Assembly: GCA_949282195.1 (NCBI GenBank)
Contig: CASDOW010000011.1
Coordinates: 134,263-198,262 of the forward strand
Direction: 5' to 3'
Length of the DNA stretch: 64,000 bases
DNA from: an uncultured bacterium
GTDB taxonomy: Bacteria; Cyanobacteriota; Vampirovibrionia; Gastranaerophilales; Gastranaerophilaceae
Shown here: positions 9,233 through 17,500 of the stretch, piece after piece
Layout of the letters: every line of letters starts with the position of its first letter
Numbering within the stretch: the first letter of the stretch is position 1
Notes under the pieces: model-generated
Database searches by the model: none
What the model was told of the DNA's origin: nothing
The model's input: the letters and a program-made list of their open reading frames with translations, nothing else
Position numbers and translations under genes: made by a program

Positions 9233-10569
9233 TATTCTTTTAAATCCAAATGTCTTGCAGCGTGTACTTCATCCACTCTCGATACAGGGGTTGTTTTTGG
9301 AAACTCATGAAAATCCACGCCGTCATTGATTTCTTTTGAAATTTCAATCATAACATTAATAAAATTGTCCAGTACTTCTTTTGTTTCCGATTCTGTCGGC
9401 TCAACCATAAAGGCTTCATGTACGATTAAAGGAAAATATATAGTCGCAGGATGAATATTACTATCCATTAATCTTTTTGCTATATCAAGAGTGGATACCC
9501 CTTTTTCTTTTTTATCCGAATTATCAATAACAAATTCATGTGCACAATGTTCATCAAAAGCAATATGATAATAATCTTTTAATTTTGATTTTAAATAGTT
9601 TGCAGCCAACACTGCATCAGATGAAACATCTTTTAAGGATTTACCAAGCATATAAATATATGTATATGCCTTTACCAAAACAGAAAAATTGCCAAAAAAC
9701 GCGCTGACTTTCCCTATTGATTTAGGATTATTATAATTTCTTACATATTTTTTACCGTCAAATTCAATTTTTGGAGTAGGCAGATAATCTTTTAATTTTT
9801 CAACAACACCAACAGGTCCTGCTCCGGGGCCGCCGCCTGCATGCGGAGTTGAAAAAGTTTTATGTAAATTCAAATGTACAACGTCAAAACCCATTAATTT
9901 AGGATTTGTATAACCCATAATTGCATTAAAATTAGCTCCGTCATAATATAACAAAGAGCCATTTTTGTGCATAATTTCAGATATTTCAAGAACGCCGTTA
10001 TCAAAAAGCCCCAAAGTATTTGGGTTTGTCATCATAATTGCAGCAATTTGAGAGTTATATTGCTCTACAATCTTTTTTAATTCTTCTATATCAACGTGTC
10101 CTTTTTCGTCTGATTTCACTTCAATTACTTCAAAACCACACATTGAAGCACTCGCCGGATTTGTTCCATGGGCATTATCAGGAATGATAACTTTTTTTCT
10201 GTTATCATTTATATCTTCAAAATATTTTTTAATTATCATCATTCCGCAAAATTCGCCATGAGCACCGGCACAAGGCTGCAGGGTAAATTCATCCATGCCT
10301 GTTATTATTTTTAGAAAATTTTGCAATTCAAACATCAATTTCAATGCGCCTTGACAATCATCATCGTCTTGGTTAGGATGAAGCGCACTAAAACCTTCTT
10401 GCATGCTTGCCCACTCATTAATTCTGGGGTTATATTTCATTGTGCAAGAACCAAGAGGATAAAAACCCTTTTCTATACAAAAATTCTTATCCGACAATTT
10501 TTTATAATGTCGCATTACCTCAAGCTCTGTCTTATCCTTCAAATTAATTTCAGTGGTTCTTTTTTCCAT
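9232..10569 (-). CDS. gcvPB: Glycine dehydrogenase (decarboxylating) subunit 2, GcvPB
   Basis: This is the PLP-binding half of the split P-protein of the glycine cleavage system; with subunit 1 it decarboxylates glycine onto lipoyl-GcvH. FYPLGSCTMKYNPR (37-49), DNAHGTNPASA (131-141) and the PLP lysine in HLNLHKTFSTPHAGGGPG (Lys237) are diagnostic. At 445 residues it is somewhat shorter than usual because the N-terminal lead-in is trimmed. gcvPA, gcvH and gcvT are not adjacent; a tRNA gene lies upstream. An SD-like AGGG precedes the ATG. A TATAAT (plus-strand complement at about 10596-10601) in the upstream T-rich region is a possible promoter. Confidence 0.93.
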   Translation of the reverse strand: MEKRTTEINLKDKTELEVMRHYKKLSDKNFCIEKGFYPLGSCTMKYNPRINEWASMQEGFSALHPNQDDDDCQGALKLMFELQNFLKIITGMDEFTLQPCAGAHGEFCGMMIIKKYFEDINDNRKKVIIPDNAHGTNPASASMCGFEVIEVKSDEKGHVDIEELKKIVEQYNSQIAAIMMTNPNTLGLFDNGVLEISEIMHKNGSLLYYDGANFNAIMGYTNPKLMGFDVVHLNLHKTFSTPHAGGGPGAGPVGVVEKLKDYLPTPKIEFDGKKYVRNYNNPKSIGKVSAFFGNFSVLVKAYTYIYMLGKSLKDVSSDAVLAANYLKSKLKDYYHIAFDEHCAHEFVIDNSDKKEKGVSTLDIAKRLMDSNIHPATIYFPLIVHEAFMVEPTESETKEVLDNFINVMIEISKEINDGVDFHEFPKTTPVSRVDEVHAARHLDLKE

Positions 10570-10816
10570 TTTAACACCCTATCTCTTAAAACCTTATTTC
10601 AATTATACAATAAAATATTTTTTTATTTTTTTTATTTTTTTTATTAAGAAATGTAACAAATAAAACAAGTCAGGCAATTTTTATATCGATATATACTTTA
10701 TATATATGTAAGACATAAATAACCCCTTAAAAAATTTAAACACACTAATCACACACTAACCTTTCATCACGAGAATCAAGACAAAACTTATTAAGAGGTT
10801 TTTTATTATCTAAAAA
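10570..10816. other. Gene-free spacer with direct repeats and a weak hairpin
   Basis: I see no supportable gene here. The spacer contains T-rich runs (10618-10645) and an AT-alternating tract. Two copies of ACACACTAA (10740-10748 and 10751-10759) have an 11-base period. An imperfect long-range pair, aaccccttaa (10721-10730) with ttaagaggtt (10791-10800), is followed by a T-run. The last could be the closing stem of a small plus-strand RNA, but this is weak. Confidence 0.4.
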
Positions 10817-10890
10817 TACGCCCAATGGGACTCAAACCCACAGTCTTTGGCTTCGGAGACCAATGCTTTATTCGATTAAGCTATGGGCGC
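10817..10890 (-). tRNA. tRNA-Arg(CCG)
   Basis: The minus strand folds as a complete cloverleaf. The acceptor stem GCGCCCA pairs with TGGGCGT (a G-U at position 1-72) with discriminator A. There is a D-arm GCTT/AAGC, an anticodon stem TTGGT/GCCAA with loop CTCCGAA (anticodon CCG), a 5-base variable loop and a T-arm with loop TTTGAGT. CCA is not encoded. Confidence 0.92.
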
Positions 10891-10916
10891 ATATTTCCTA
10901 TATAATTCTATCAAAT

Positions 10917-11420
10917 TTATACTTTTTTATCTAATTTATTTTCTGTTTCATCCCCGCTTAATTTATTCATAATAGGATGAACAAGTCTTGTAACAATTTG
11001 AGGAGTTATAACCGCCAAAATAACACCGGAAGCGATAATTGACATAAGTTCATTTGCGCCTTTAATTTTTGTAAGCATTGTTTTATCGCTCAATTGTTTT
11101 AATTTTTCCTGATATTCTTTTGCAGTCTTTGCATTTATAACATCACAATTTTTTAATTGAGGGAAGTATTTTAAAAGCCTAAACGTATTTTTCTTAATCG
11201 GAAAAATCAAAGCAAAAAAAGCCGCCATTGAAAAAGATTGATACAACAACTCTTTAGTTGCAGAATATTTTCTCTCTTCTTTTGTTGCCGTCTTATCAAG
11301 CAAGGTAAAAGTTGGCCTGCCAATTGCTTTCAAGCAACCTTCAGATAAAACCTGACAGGTGGAATTTTGAACAAAATCAGCAGCCTGAGGACTGGTCAAA
11401 AAGTTAACGACTAAAGACAT
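10917..11420 (-). CDS. Hypothetical membrane protein, paralogue of its upstream neighbour
   Basis: I do not recognise a named family. The 167-residue protein has a segment RPTFTLLDKTATKEERKYSATKELLYQ that aligns with IPFATMADKKSSKEQKQYALTRDFLTE in the adjacent 240-residue protein. Each then has a hydrophobic helix and a short basic segment, and ends in a hydrophobic helix (here IIASGVILAVITPQIVTRLV) plus a polar tail. It appears to be a tandem duplicate that lost the middle region of its neighbour. Its start overlaps the upstream gene by 17 bases, so the two are probably translated together, and a GGAGG-type Shine-Dalgarno precedes it. A membrane location is likely; the function is unknown. 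Confidence 0.72.
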   Translation of the reverse strand: MSLVVNFLTSPQAADFVQNSTCQVLSEGCLKAIGRPTFTLLDKTATKEERKYSATKELLYQSFSMAAFFALIFPIKKNTFRLLKYFPQLKNCDVINAKTAKEYQEKLKQLSDKTMLTKIKGANELMSIIASGVILAVITPQIVTRLVHPIMNKLSGDETENKLDKKV

Positions 11421-12126
11421 TCAACCCTCCTTGCATTTTTAAGCTGCCTATATATTGCTGCATTGAATATGGTTTTAAAGTGGTTTGTTTAGGTATTGAA
11501 GTATCGATTTTAGGCTTATCATCCTGCGATTTTACCTTAGATAAAACATAGATTAATTTATTGGTAATATAAGGAATTAAAGTAAGAGCCAAAACACAAA
11601 CACAAACATGGGAAATTGTCTTTTTGGTATTTAAATATAAATCCTTAGGATTTTGAATATTTGAAAATTTAGAAATAATACCCTCAAGGGCTTTTATGTG
11701 CGCTTCTTGATTTTTAGTGTAATTTTTAACTCCTTCATCCAAAAATTCATTCATGGCATGGTTTTTAATTGCAGCTTTATCAATATTAACCAAAACCTTA
11801 AAATCTTCGCTATTGATATCCAGCTTATTCTGCCTTACAAGATCTAACGCTTTTCCTTTATAATATTTTGCGCAAATTGGCGCAGTAAGATTATTTTTTA
11901 CAGCTTTTGTAATACCAAGATAACCCATAAGAGCTACCCCTTCGGTTAAGAAATCTCTTGTTAGCGCATATTGTTTTTGTTCTTTGGATGATTTTTTATC
12001 AGCCATAGTTGCAAAAGGAATAAAAATAAGCTTAAAAGCTGCCAATATAGCAGTACATATCTCGGAATCATTTGAAGTCCCAAGACGCGTAATAACCTTA
12101 TCTACAATTTCATTAAATTTCTTCAT
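11404..12126 (-). CDS. Hypothetical membrane protein, longer member of the tandem paralogous pair
   Basis: The 240-residue protein of unknown function has an amphipathic N-terminal part (SEICTAILAAFKLIFIPFATMADKK), the shared DKKSSKEQKQYALTRDFL motif near 43-60 and a hydrophobic helix with GVALMGYLGI. A charged helical middle (about 90-165) precedes a strongly hydrophobic helix at about 172-195. The downstream gene repeats this plan in shortened form. AGGAG lies about 18 bases before the ATG, further than usual, while a TATTAT hexamer ends 6 bases before it. The start could therefore be either a distant Shine-Dalgarno or a leaderless one. Confidence 0.72.
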   Translation of the reverse strand: MKKFNEIVDKVITRLGTSNDSEICTAILAAFKLIFIPFATMADKKSSKEQKQYALTRDFLTEGVALMGYLGITKAVKNNLTAPICAKYYKGKALDLVRQNKLDINSEDFKVLVNIDKAAIKNHAMNEFLDEGVKNYTKNQEAHIKALEGIISKFSNIQNPKDLYLNTKKTISHVCVCVLALTLIPYITNKLIYVLSKVKSQDDKPKIDTSIPKQTTLKPYSMQQYIGSLKMQGGLNVFSR

Positions 12127-12235
12127 TCCAATATAATAATGCTCCTAAAAAATTTTTTTTGCACATTTTTCTCGTTAAGGTCGATATTGGATTTTTTTAA
12201 AATAATCATTAAATTAAAAATAAATTTGGTGAAAT

Positions 12236-13177
12236 ATGTTAAAAAGTTATTATGAAATTTTAAATATAACTCCCGAAGCTACAAAAGAAGAAATTAAAAA
12301 ACAATTCAAAAAACTTGTTAAAATGTATCATCCCGATATTAACTCCTCTTTTGAAGCGGAAGAAATTTTTAAACAAATTAATAAAGCAGCGCAAATTCTT
12401 TTAGATGATGAAAAAAGAAAGAATTATGATGCCTTAAGAAACGTAAATAAAGAAATATATAAATCTCAAAAAATCTATAAAAAATACTCATCAGGCTATA
12501 CTTTTTCCGACTTATTCTCTAAAAAAGAAAAAGAGAAAGAAAAAGAAATAATAAACGGAAAAGATATAACGGTAAACATTGAAATTGATTATCAAGAAGC
12601 AATTTTAGGCACAACAAGAACAATTAATATTACTCATTCAAGCATTTGCCCTAAATGCGAAGGACACAAATTTGCAAACGGACAAAAATGCACTTATTGT
12701 AACGGATTAGGCGAAAAAATCCAAAATAAAAAAATAACCGTTAAAATCCCGCCTTCTATCAAAAACAAAACAAAACTAAGACTGAAAGAAGAAGGTCAAA
12801 AAGGCATTAACGGAGGAAAAAACGGAAATTTATATGTAATAGTTAATGTAATTAATCAAAAAGATTTAAAAATAGAAAATAATACAGTTTATTATGACGC
12901 ATTTATAAGTCCTTATACCGCAATTTTAGGAGGAAATATAACAGTTCCTACCCTATGGGGTGAAGCAGTTATTAAAATCCCGCCTTTGACAAAAACAAAC
13001 CAAAGTTTTAAACTGATTGATGTTGGTGTTCTAAATGAAAAAACAAAGAAAAAAGGAGATGAAATAGTAAGAATACTAATTCAAATACCTTCTAAAATAA
13101 CTTCTGAAGAATATCATCTGTACGAACAGTTAAAAGAAATTAATTCCAAAAAGAAAAATGCAAAATACATATATTAA
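12236..13177 (+). CDS. DnaJ-like co-chaperone with a half-size zinc-finger region
   Basis: The 313-residue protein has an N-terminal J-domain (1-70) with the essential HPD at 32-34, which would stimulate a DnaK ATPase. A short charged linker replaces the Gly/Phe region. Only two CxxCxG-like motifs follow (C139-P-K-C142-E-G and C153-T-Y-C156-N-G) instead of the four in DnaJ, so one zinc could bind rather than two. The C-terminal beta-sandwich region (about 168-300, with VKIPPSIKNKTKLRLKEEGQ and IKIPPLTKTNQSFKL) matches the DnaJ substrate-binding domains. It is intermediate between DnaJ and CbpA and probably not the main DnaJ. GGTGA lies 4 bases before the ATG. The 3' end overlaps queE by 20 bases. 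Confidence 0.85.
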   Translation: MLKSYYEILNITPEATKEEIKKQFKKLVKMYHPDINSSFEAEEIFKQINKAAQILLDDEKRKNYDALRNVNKEIYKSQKIYKKYSSGYTFSDLFSKKEKEKEKEIINGKDITVNIEIDYQEAILGTTRTINITHSSICPKCEGHKFANGQKCTYCNGLGEKIQNKKITVKIPPSIKNKTKLRLKEEGQKGINGGKNGNLYVIVNVINQKDLKIENNTVYYDAFISPYTAILGGNITVPTLWGEAVIKIPPLTKTNQSFKLIDVGVLNEKTKKKGDEIVRILIQIPSKITSEEYHLYEQLKEINSKKKNAKYIY

Positions 13178-13820
13178 AGAAATTTTTTCTTCAATTCAAG
13201 GTGAAGGGCTTTATGTCGGACAAAAACACATCTTCGTTCGATTTTGCAAATGTAATCTGGCTTGCAAATTTTGTGATACCGATTTTAATATTAAAAATGC
13301 TAAAGAATATTCTATTGATGAATTGTATGAGATATTGAAACCGCTAGATAGCGATGTTATTAGCTTTACAGGCGGAGAACCCTTATTAGATGTTGATTTT
13401 TTGAATGATTTTTTAAAAGAATACAAAGATAAATTAAATAAAAAAATATACCTTGAAACAAACGGAACTTGTTTTGAAGAATTAAAAAAAATTATTAATT
13501 ATGTTGATATAATTGCCATGGATATCAAGCTAAAAAGCGCAACAGGACAAGAAAACAGTTTTTTTGAAAACGAAGAATTCATCAAAACAGCACTAAATAA
13601 AGAACTTTTCATAAAAATAGTATTTGATGAAAATATTTCAGAAGAAGAAATAATAAAGACTTCATCTTTAGCAAAAAAATACAATCTAAAACTGATATTA
13701 CAACCTAAAATGCCGATTAACAAAAATTTAAATATTGAAAATATTTTTGAAAAATTTTATTTAAATTATCATAATGTCTTTTTAATCCCACAAACGCATA
13801 AATTTTTAAATTTAGCGTAA
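13158..13820 (+). CDS. queE: 7-carboxy-7-deazaguanine synthase QueE (radical SAM)
   Basis: QueE converts 6-carboxytetrahydropterin to 7-carboxy-7-deazaguanine in preQ0/queuosine synthesis. The 220-residue protein begins with the family signature EIFSSIQGEGLYVGQKHIF. The cluster-binding motif is C32-NLA-C36-KF-C39 (CX3CX2C), followed by DTDF, the SFTGGEPLL strand (near 72-80) and YLETNGT. It overlaps the end of the J-domain gene by 20 bases, so the two share a transcript. queA at 8183-9232 acts later in the same pathway. Confidence 0.94.
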   Translation: MQNTYIKEIFSSIQGEGLYVGQKHIFVRFCKCNLACKFCDTDFNIKNAKEYSIDELYEILKPLDSDVISFTGGEPLLDVDFLNDFLKEYKDKLNKKIYLETNGTCFEELKKIINYVDIIAMDIKLKSATGQENSFFENEEFIKTALNKELFIKIVFDENISEEEIIKTSSLAKKYNLKLILQPKMPINKNLNIENIFEKFYLNYHNVFLIPQTHKFLNLA

Positions 13821-13882
13821 TATATCTTAAAAAAAATAACAATTTTATTTAAAAAAATATTTAACGTGTAATAATGTTTTCT

Positions 13883-15337
13883 ATGACAAATACTTTAGAA
13901 AACAAAATATCTTTTAAATCAATAAAAAATACAATCAGTGAAAAATTCAACAAAAGCAATGAAACCCCGTTGTTAGATGCCATGTTGAACTATAAAAAAG
14001 ACCCTATGACAGGCTTTCATATCCCCGGACACAATAGGGGACTTGGCGTACACCCTAAATTTCAAGAACTTGTCGGATTTGATGTTTTAAATATTGATAC
14101 AACCGATGAATTTGATAATTTAGGAACGCTTCACCCTGCAACAGGCGCAATTTCTAAAGCACAAGAACTTGCAAGTATTGCTTATGGTGCTAAGAGAACT
14201 TTTTTTGTAACAGGCGGTTCAACTGTTGCAAATTTAGCACTTGCATTTGCTCTAACCAACCCTTTTGAAGAAGTGTTAATAGGCAGAAATTGCCATAGGT
14301 CAGTATTAACAGGCTTAATTATTTCAGGCGCAAAAGTTAACTGGGTAATACCTAAAAAACTTGATGATTGGGCAATTTTTGGAAATATTGAAGCAAGTGA
14401 AATTGAAAATAAATTAAAAAACAACAGAAACATAAAACTTGTATGGATTACAAACCCGACTTATGAGGGAGTTGTGTCTGACATTAAAACAATCAGTGCA
14501 ATTTGCAAAAAATACAAAGCAGCTCTAATTGTAGATGAAGCCCATGGTTGCTTATGGAATTTTAATGACACCCTGCCAACTTCAGCACTTCACTTAGGGG
14601 CTGATGCGGTTGTGCATTCTTTACATAAAACAGGTGGCGCTATGACACAGGCTTCTATGCTTCATCTTGGAAAAAATTCAATTTTCGAAGAAGAAAAAAT
14701 TCGCCACGCGCTTAAACTTCTTCATACCACAAGCCCGAGTTTATTATTATTATCCAGCCTTGACGCTGCAAGAGCAAATCTTTCAAGCGCATACGGTCAG
14801 CAATTATTGGATAGAGCGGTTGAAAACGCGCTATATTTTAGAAAAGAAGCAAAATCAATCGAAAATCTTTCAGTATTGGAAAATGATATCAATATTGATG
14901 TTACAAAATTATTTATTAAAATGAAAAATCTAACAGGACTTCAATTAGAATATATTTTAGAACACGAATATAAAATTGAAGTCGAATCAGCTTCAGATGA
15001 AGGCATTTTAATATTATCCAATATTGGAAATACTAAAGAAGAATTTGAGTATTTAATTAAATGCTTAAAAGAAATCTCAAATAAAAAATATGAATTGCAG
15101 CCAAAAAATATTAAAATTATGCCTTTAATTGATCCCGAAATTGTTATGAATTTGAGAGAGGCATATTTTGCACCTAAAGAATATGTCAAAAAAGAAAATG
15201 TAATAGGAAGAATTTCTTCCGAAGTTGTAGCACTTTGTCCTCCCGGGATATCGATTTTACTTCCCGGTGAAATAATCAAAAAAGAACATCTTCCTTATTT
15301 ATTTTCTTATGAAAAAATCGAAGTAATTAAAGAATAA
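13883..15337 (+). CDS. PLP-dependent Orn/Lys/Arg decarboxylase
   Basis: This fold-type I basic amino-acid decarboxylase probably makes a polyamine precursor (agmatine, cadaverine or putrescine); the substrate cannot be told from sequence. Visible hallmarks are GFHIPGHNRG, TDEFDNLGTLHPATG, FVTGGSTVANLA, NCHRS, VDEAHG and the PLP lysine in VHSLHKTGGAMTQ, with CPPGISILLPGE near the C-terminus. At about 485 residues it belongs to the short SpeA/Cad-type group. An ATG at 13874 is in frame, but the ATG at 13883 is preferred because the -10-like TAATAA(T) (13869-13875) overlaps the former and precedes the latter by 7-8 bases. There is no Shine-Dalgarno. Confidence 0.9.
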   Translation: MTNTLENKISFKSIKNTISEKFNKSNETPLLDAMLNYKKDPMTGFHIPGHNRGLGVHPKFQELVGFDVLNIDTTDEFDNLGTLHPATGAISKAQELASIAYGAKRTFFVTGGSTVANLALAFALTNPFEEVLIGRNCHRSVLTGLIISGAKVNWVIPKKLDDWAIFGNIEASEIENKLKNNRNIKLVWITNPTYEGVVSDIKTISAICKKYKAALIVDEAHGCLWNFNDTLPTSALHLGADAVVHSLHKTGGAMTQASMLHLGKNSIFEEEKIRHALKLLHTTSPSLLLLSSLDAARANLSSAYGQQLLDRAVENALYFRKEAKSIENLSVLENDINIDVTKLFIKMKNLTGLQLEYILEHEYKIEVESASDEGILILSNIGNTKEEFEYLIKCLKEISNKKYELQPKNIKIMPLIDPEIVMNLREAYFAPKEYVKKENVIGRISSEVVALCPPGISILLPGEIIKKEHLPYLFSYEKIEVIKE

Positions 15338-15341
15338 AATA

Positions 15342-15365
15342 AAAAGCGCTTAAAAAAGCGCTTTT
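15342..15365. terminator. Bidirectional terminator between decarboxylase and flgE
   Basis: A perfect 10-bp stem aaaagcgctt / aagcgctttt with a 4-base A loop lies between convergent genes, with A- and T-runs on its flanks. Confidence 0.82.
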
Positions 15366-15398
15366 ATAATAAGACAATAAAGAGAATATTTAATTAAA

Positions 15399-16802
15399 CT
15401 ATTGACCCAAGTATACAAGCGTTTCAAGCATGCTATTTGCGCCTGAGAACACTTGTGAATTTGCTTGAACCAATCTTTGAGCTAAAATCATGTTTGAAAA
15501 TTGTTGAGCTAAATCTACATTTGATGATTCCAAAGCTCCTGATACAACAGCACCGACACCGTTAACATTAGCTGCGGTATACAATACTTGTCCTGCATTT
15601 ACCCCAACGGAATACTGGTTATTTCCTTCTGCAACAAGACCGCCGTTATTTACAACTTTGGCTAATTGCAGCTGCATATTTGCCGTAACCAAAAGATTTG
15701 GGTCGACATATAAAGAAGCGTTACCTGAGTTTTGAATGTCGTCATTAATTATGCGACCATTTGCATCTTGATATGAAAAATATGTTGATCCGTCATCATT
15801 AGCTTTTACCGTTAACACAGAACCATCACTATATGTTACTGTTACTAGACCGTCCTTACCAACAGAATAGCTTTCATAGTTTTTTGTATAAGGCGAAGCA
15901 ATATCATCCACAAAACCGATTGTAGCTGATACATTCATTTCAGAAGTTGTATATTTACCGTCTACCATGGACATGCTTGCTAAATTTGTTGCAGCAACAA
16001 AATTTGAACCGCCGTCTTTTTCATCAATCGTTTCAAAAGCCAAGGTTTTTGAATCATCAGCAGGTGTAAACGAAATTTTACCGTCCTCTATTGCAGCGGT
16101 GAATTTACCGTTACTTGAGCCGTTAATTCTATTTACTAGTGTTTGAACATCGGTTCCGTCATCAATTGTACCCAAATCAACGGTAATTTCAGTAGGAGTT
16201 CCGGCGTCATCATAAGCAATAACTTTAAAAGTACCACCCCTGATTTGACCTTGATCACCTCCAAGACCGTTTAATTCGCTTACTTTTAAATTTGCAAATT
16301 TATCTGCAGGAGTACCGCCTTCAATTACTTTAATTTGAGTCGGAATTTTCATCGGAGTTGTTGAGCTTGTCAAAGATTCGGTTGAACTCATACCCAAAAC
16401 TTTTGAACCGTCTGCTGTACACAAAAATCCGTTTTCATCAAGAGAGAAGGTTCCGTCCCTTGTTAATAAAACTTTTCCGTCAGAATTTAAAACTGTAAAC
16501 CAACCGTCGCCTGTAATTGCCATATCACCGTCACGACCTGTTGTATTGGTGCTTGACGCACCGAAATCTTTGGTTATTGAAGCGCTTTGCACACCAACAC
16601 CGATTTGAAAAGGATTTGTACCGCCTGAAACTCTACTGGAATTTGTACCTGTGGTATTTGTTTGATACCAAATATCCTGAAAATCAAGACGTGAAGTTTT
16701 ATATGCAGTAGTGTTCATATTAGCAACGTTATCTGAAACAACAGTCAACTGCTGAGTACCTGCATTTAAACCGGTCATAGCTGTAAATAATGCTTGTGTC
16801 AT
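15399..16802 (-). CDS. flgE: Flagellar hook protein FlgE
   Basis: FlgE polymerises into the flexible hook outside the cell, joining rod and filament. The 467-residue protein has the N-terminal rod/hook signature (ALFTAMTGLNAGTQQLTVVSDNVANMNTTAYK, quoted in parts: first ALFTAMTGLNAG, then NVANMNTTAYK). It ends with the conserved C-terminal helix ALESSNVDLAQQFSNMI...AQRLVQANSQVF. The middle (about 90-370) is the variable surface-exposed part. No signal peptide is expected, since it leaves by the flagellar export apparatus. A Shine-Dalgarno (AAAGGA) precedes the ATG. It is the last gene of fliJ-fliK-flgD-flgE. Confidence 0.95.
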   Translation of the reverse strand: MTQALFTAMTGLNAGTQQLTVVSDNVANMNTTAYKTSRLDFQDIWYQTNTTGTNSSRVSGGTNPFQIGVGVQSASITKDFGASSTNTTGRDGDMAITGDGWFTVLNSDGKVLLTRDGTFSLDENGFLCTADGSKVLGMSSTESLTSSTTPMKIPTQIKVIEGGTPADKFANLKVSELNGLGGDQGQIRGGTFKVIAYDDAGTPTEITVDLGTIDDGTDVQTLVNRINGSSNGKFTAAIEDGKISFTPADDSKTLAFETIDEKDGGSNFVAATNLASMSMVDGKYTTSEMNVSATIGFVDDIASPYTKNYESYSVGKDGLVTVTYSDGSVLTVKANDDGSTYFSYQDANGRIINDDIQNSGNASLYVDPNLLVTANMQLQLAKVVNNGGLVAEGNNQYSVGVNAGQVLYTAANVNGVGAVVSGALESSNVDLAQQFSNMILAQRLVQANSQVFSGANSMLETLVYLGQ

Positions 16803-16853
16803 TTAAATAATTGTCCTTTCTTTATTGTCTAATGTGTAAATCAAATATATTAA

Positions 16854-17489
16854 TTATGTCGTTTGTTCTGTGTTTGAATTTGATTCATCCGTACCTTCTG
16901 TCGGAGGGGTAGTAGTTTCACTGTCCCCAAAATCAATTCCCAAATGCTCACTAATTTTTTGAGCAAACTCTTTGAAATTAATCGCCAAATATGAAAGCGC
17001 GTCACGAACGAAACTGTTGTGTTCATCTTGAGAAACTCCAGACTCGCCTGTTGAAGATGAAGACTCGGGATAAACTTTTGTAACCGAGCTTAGCGGATAC
17101 ATTTTTCCGTCTATACTTACCGCTGCACCTGACGAGTCAGAATAATCAACATATTCCACAACGCCTGTTGTGGCTTTTCCTGAAACCATAACTTCAACCT
17201 TTTGACCCAAAAGCGAATTAGCTTGATACATAGACGAAAATTGCGTGAAACTGCTTGTCAGAGCTTCCATTTGTTCTAACGTAGCAAATTGAGCTTCTTG
17301 AGCCAACATTTCAGAGTTATCCATAGGATTCATAGGATCTTGATATTGTAGCTGTTGAGTTAACAGAAACAAAAAGTCGCTTGAGCTGATTGAGCTTGAG
17401 CTTGTTTTTGCAGAACTTGCTTCTTGAGAAGCTCTTGCTGCTGTTGATAAATTTTGTTCTTGAACCAATTGGCTGCTTATTACTGTCAT
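16854..17489 (-). CDS. flgD: Flagellar hook assembly scaffold FlgD
   Basis: FlgD is the temporary cap on which hook subunits assemble. The 211-residue protein has the N-terminal conserved segment DFLFLLTQQLQYQDPMNPMDN (about 42-62) and EMLAQEAQFATLEQMEAL. A beta region follows with LLGQKVEVMVSGKATTGVVEYVD and YPLSSVTKVYPE. The C-terminal tail is Ser/Thr/Glu-rich. AAGGA lies before the ATG. It sits 11 bases after fliK and 51 before flgE, a typical hook gene order. Confidence 0.94.
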   Translation of the reverse strand: MTVISSQLVQEQNLSTAARASQEASSAKTSSSSISSSDFLFLLTQQLQYQDPMNPMDNSEMLAQEAQFATLEQMEALTSSFTQFSSMYQANSLLGQKVEVMVSGKATTGVVEYVDYSDSSGAAVSIDGKMYPLSSVTKVYPESSSSTGESGVSQDEHNSFVRDALSYLAINFKEFAQKISEHLGIDFGDSETTTPPTEGTDESNSNTEQTT

Positions 17490-17500
17490 AATTATCCTTA

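Noticed and set aside
10681..10716. An 11-codon minus-strand frame (MSYIYIKYISI) with an AAGGGG-like site before its ATG.
   Set aside because: It is very short, made of AT-alternating sequence, and has no other support; it could arise by chance.
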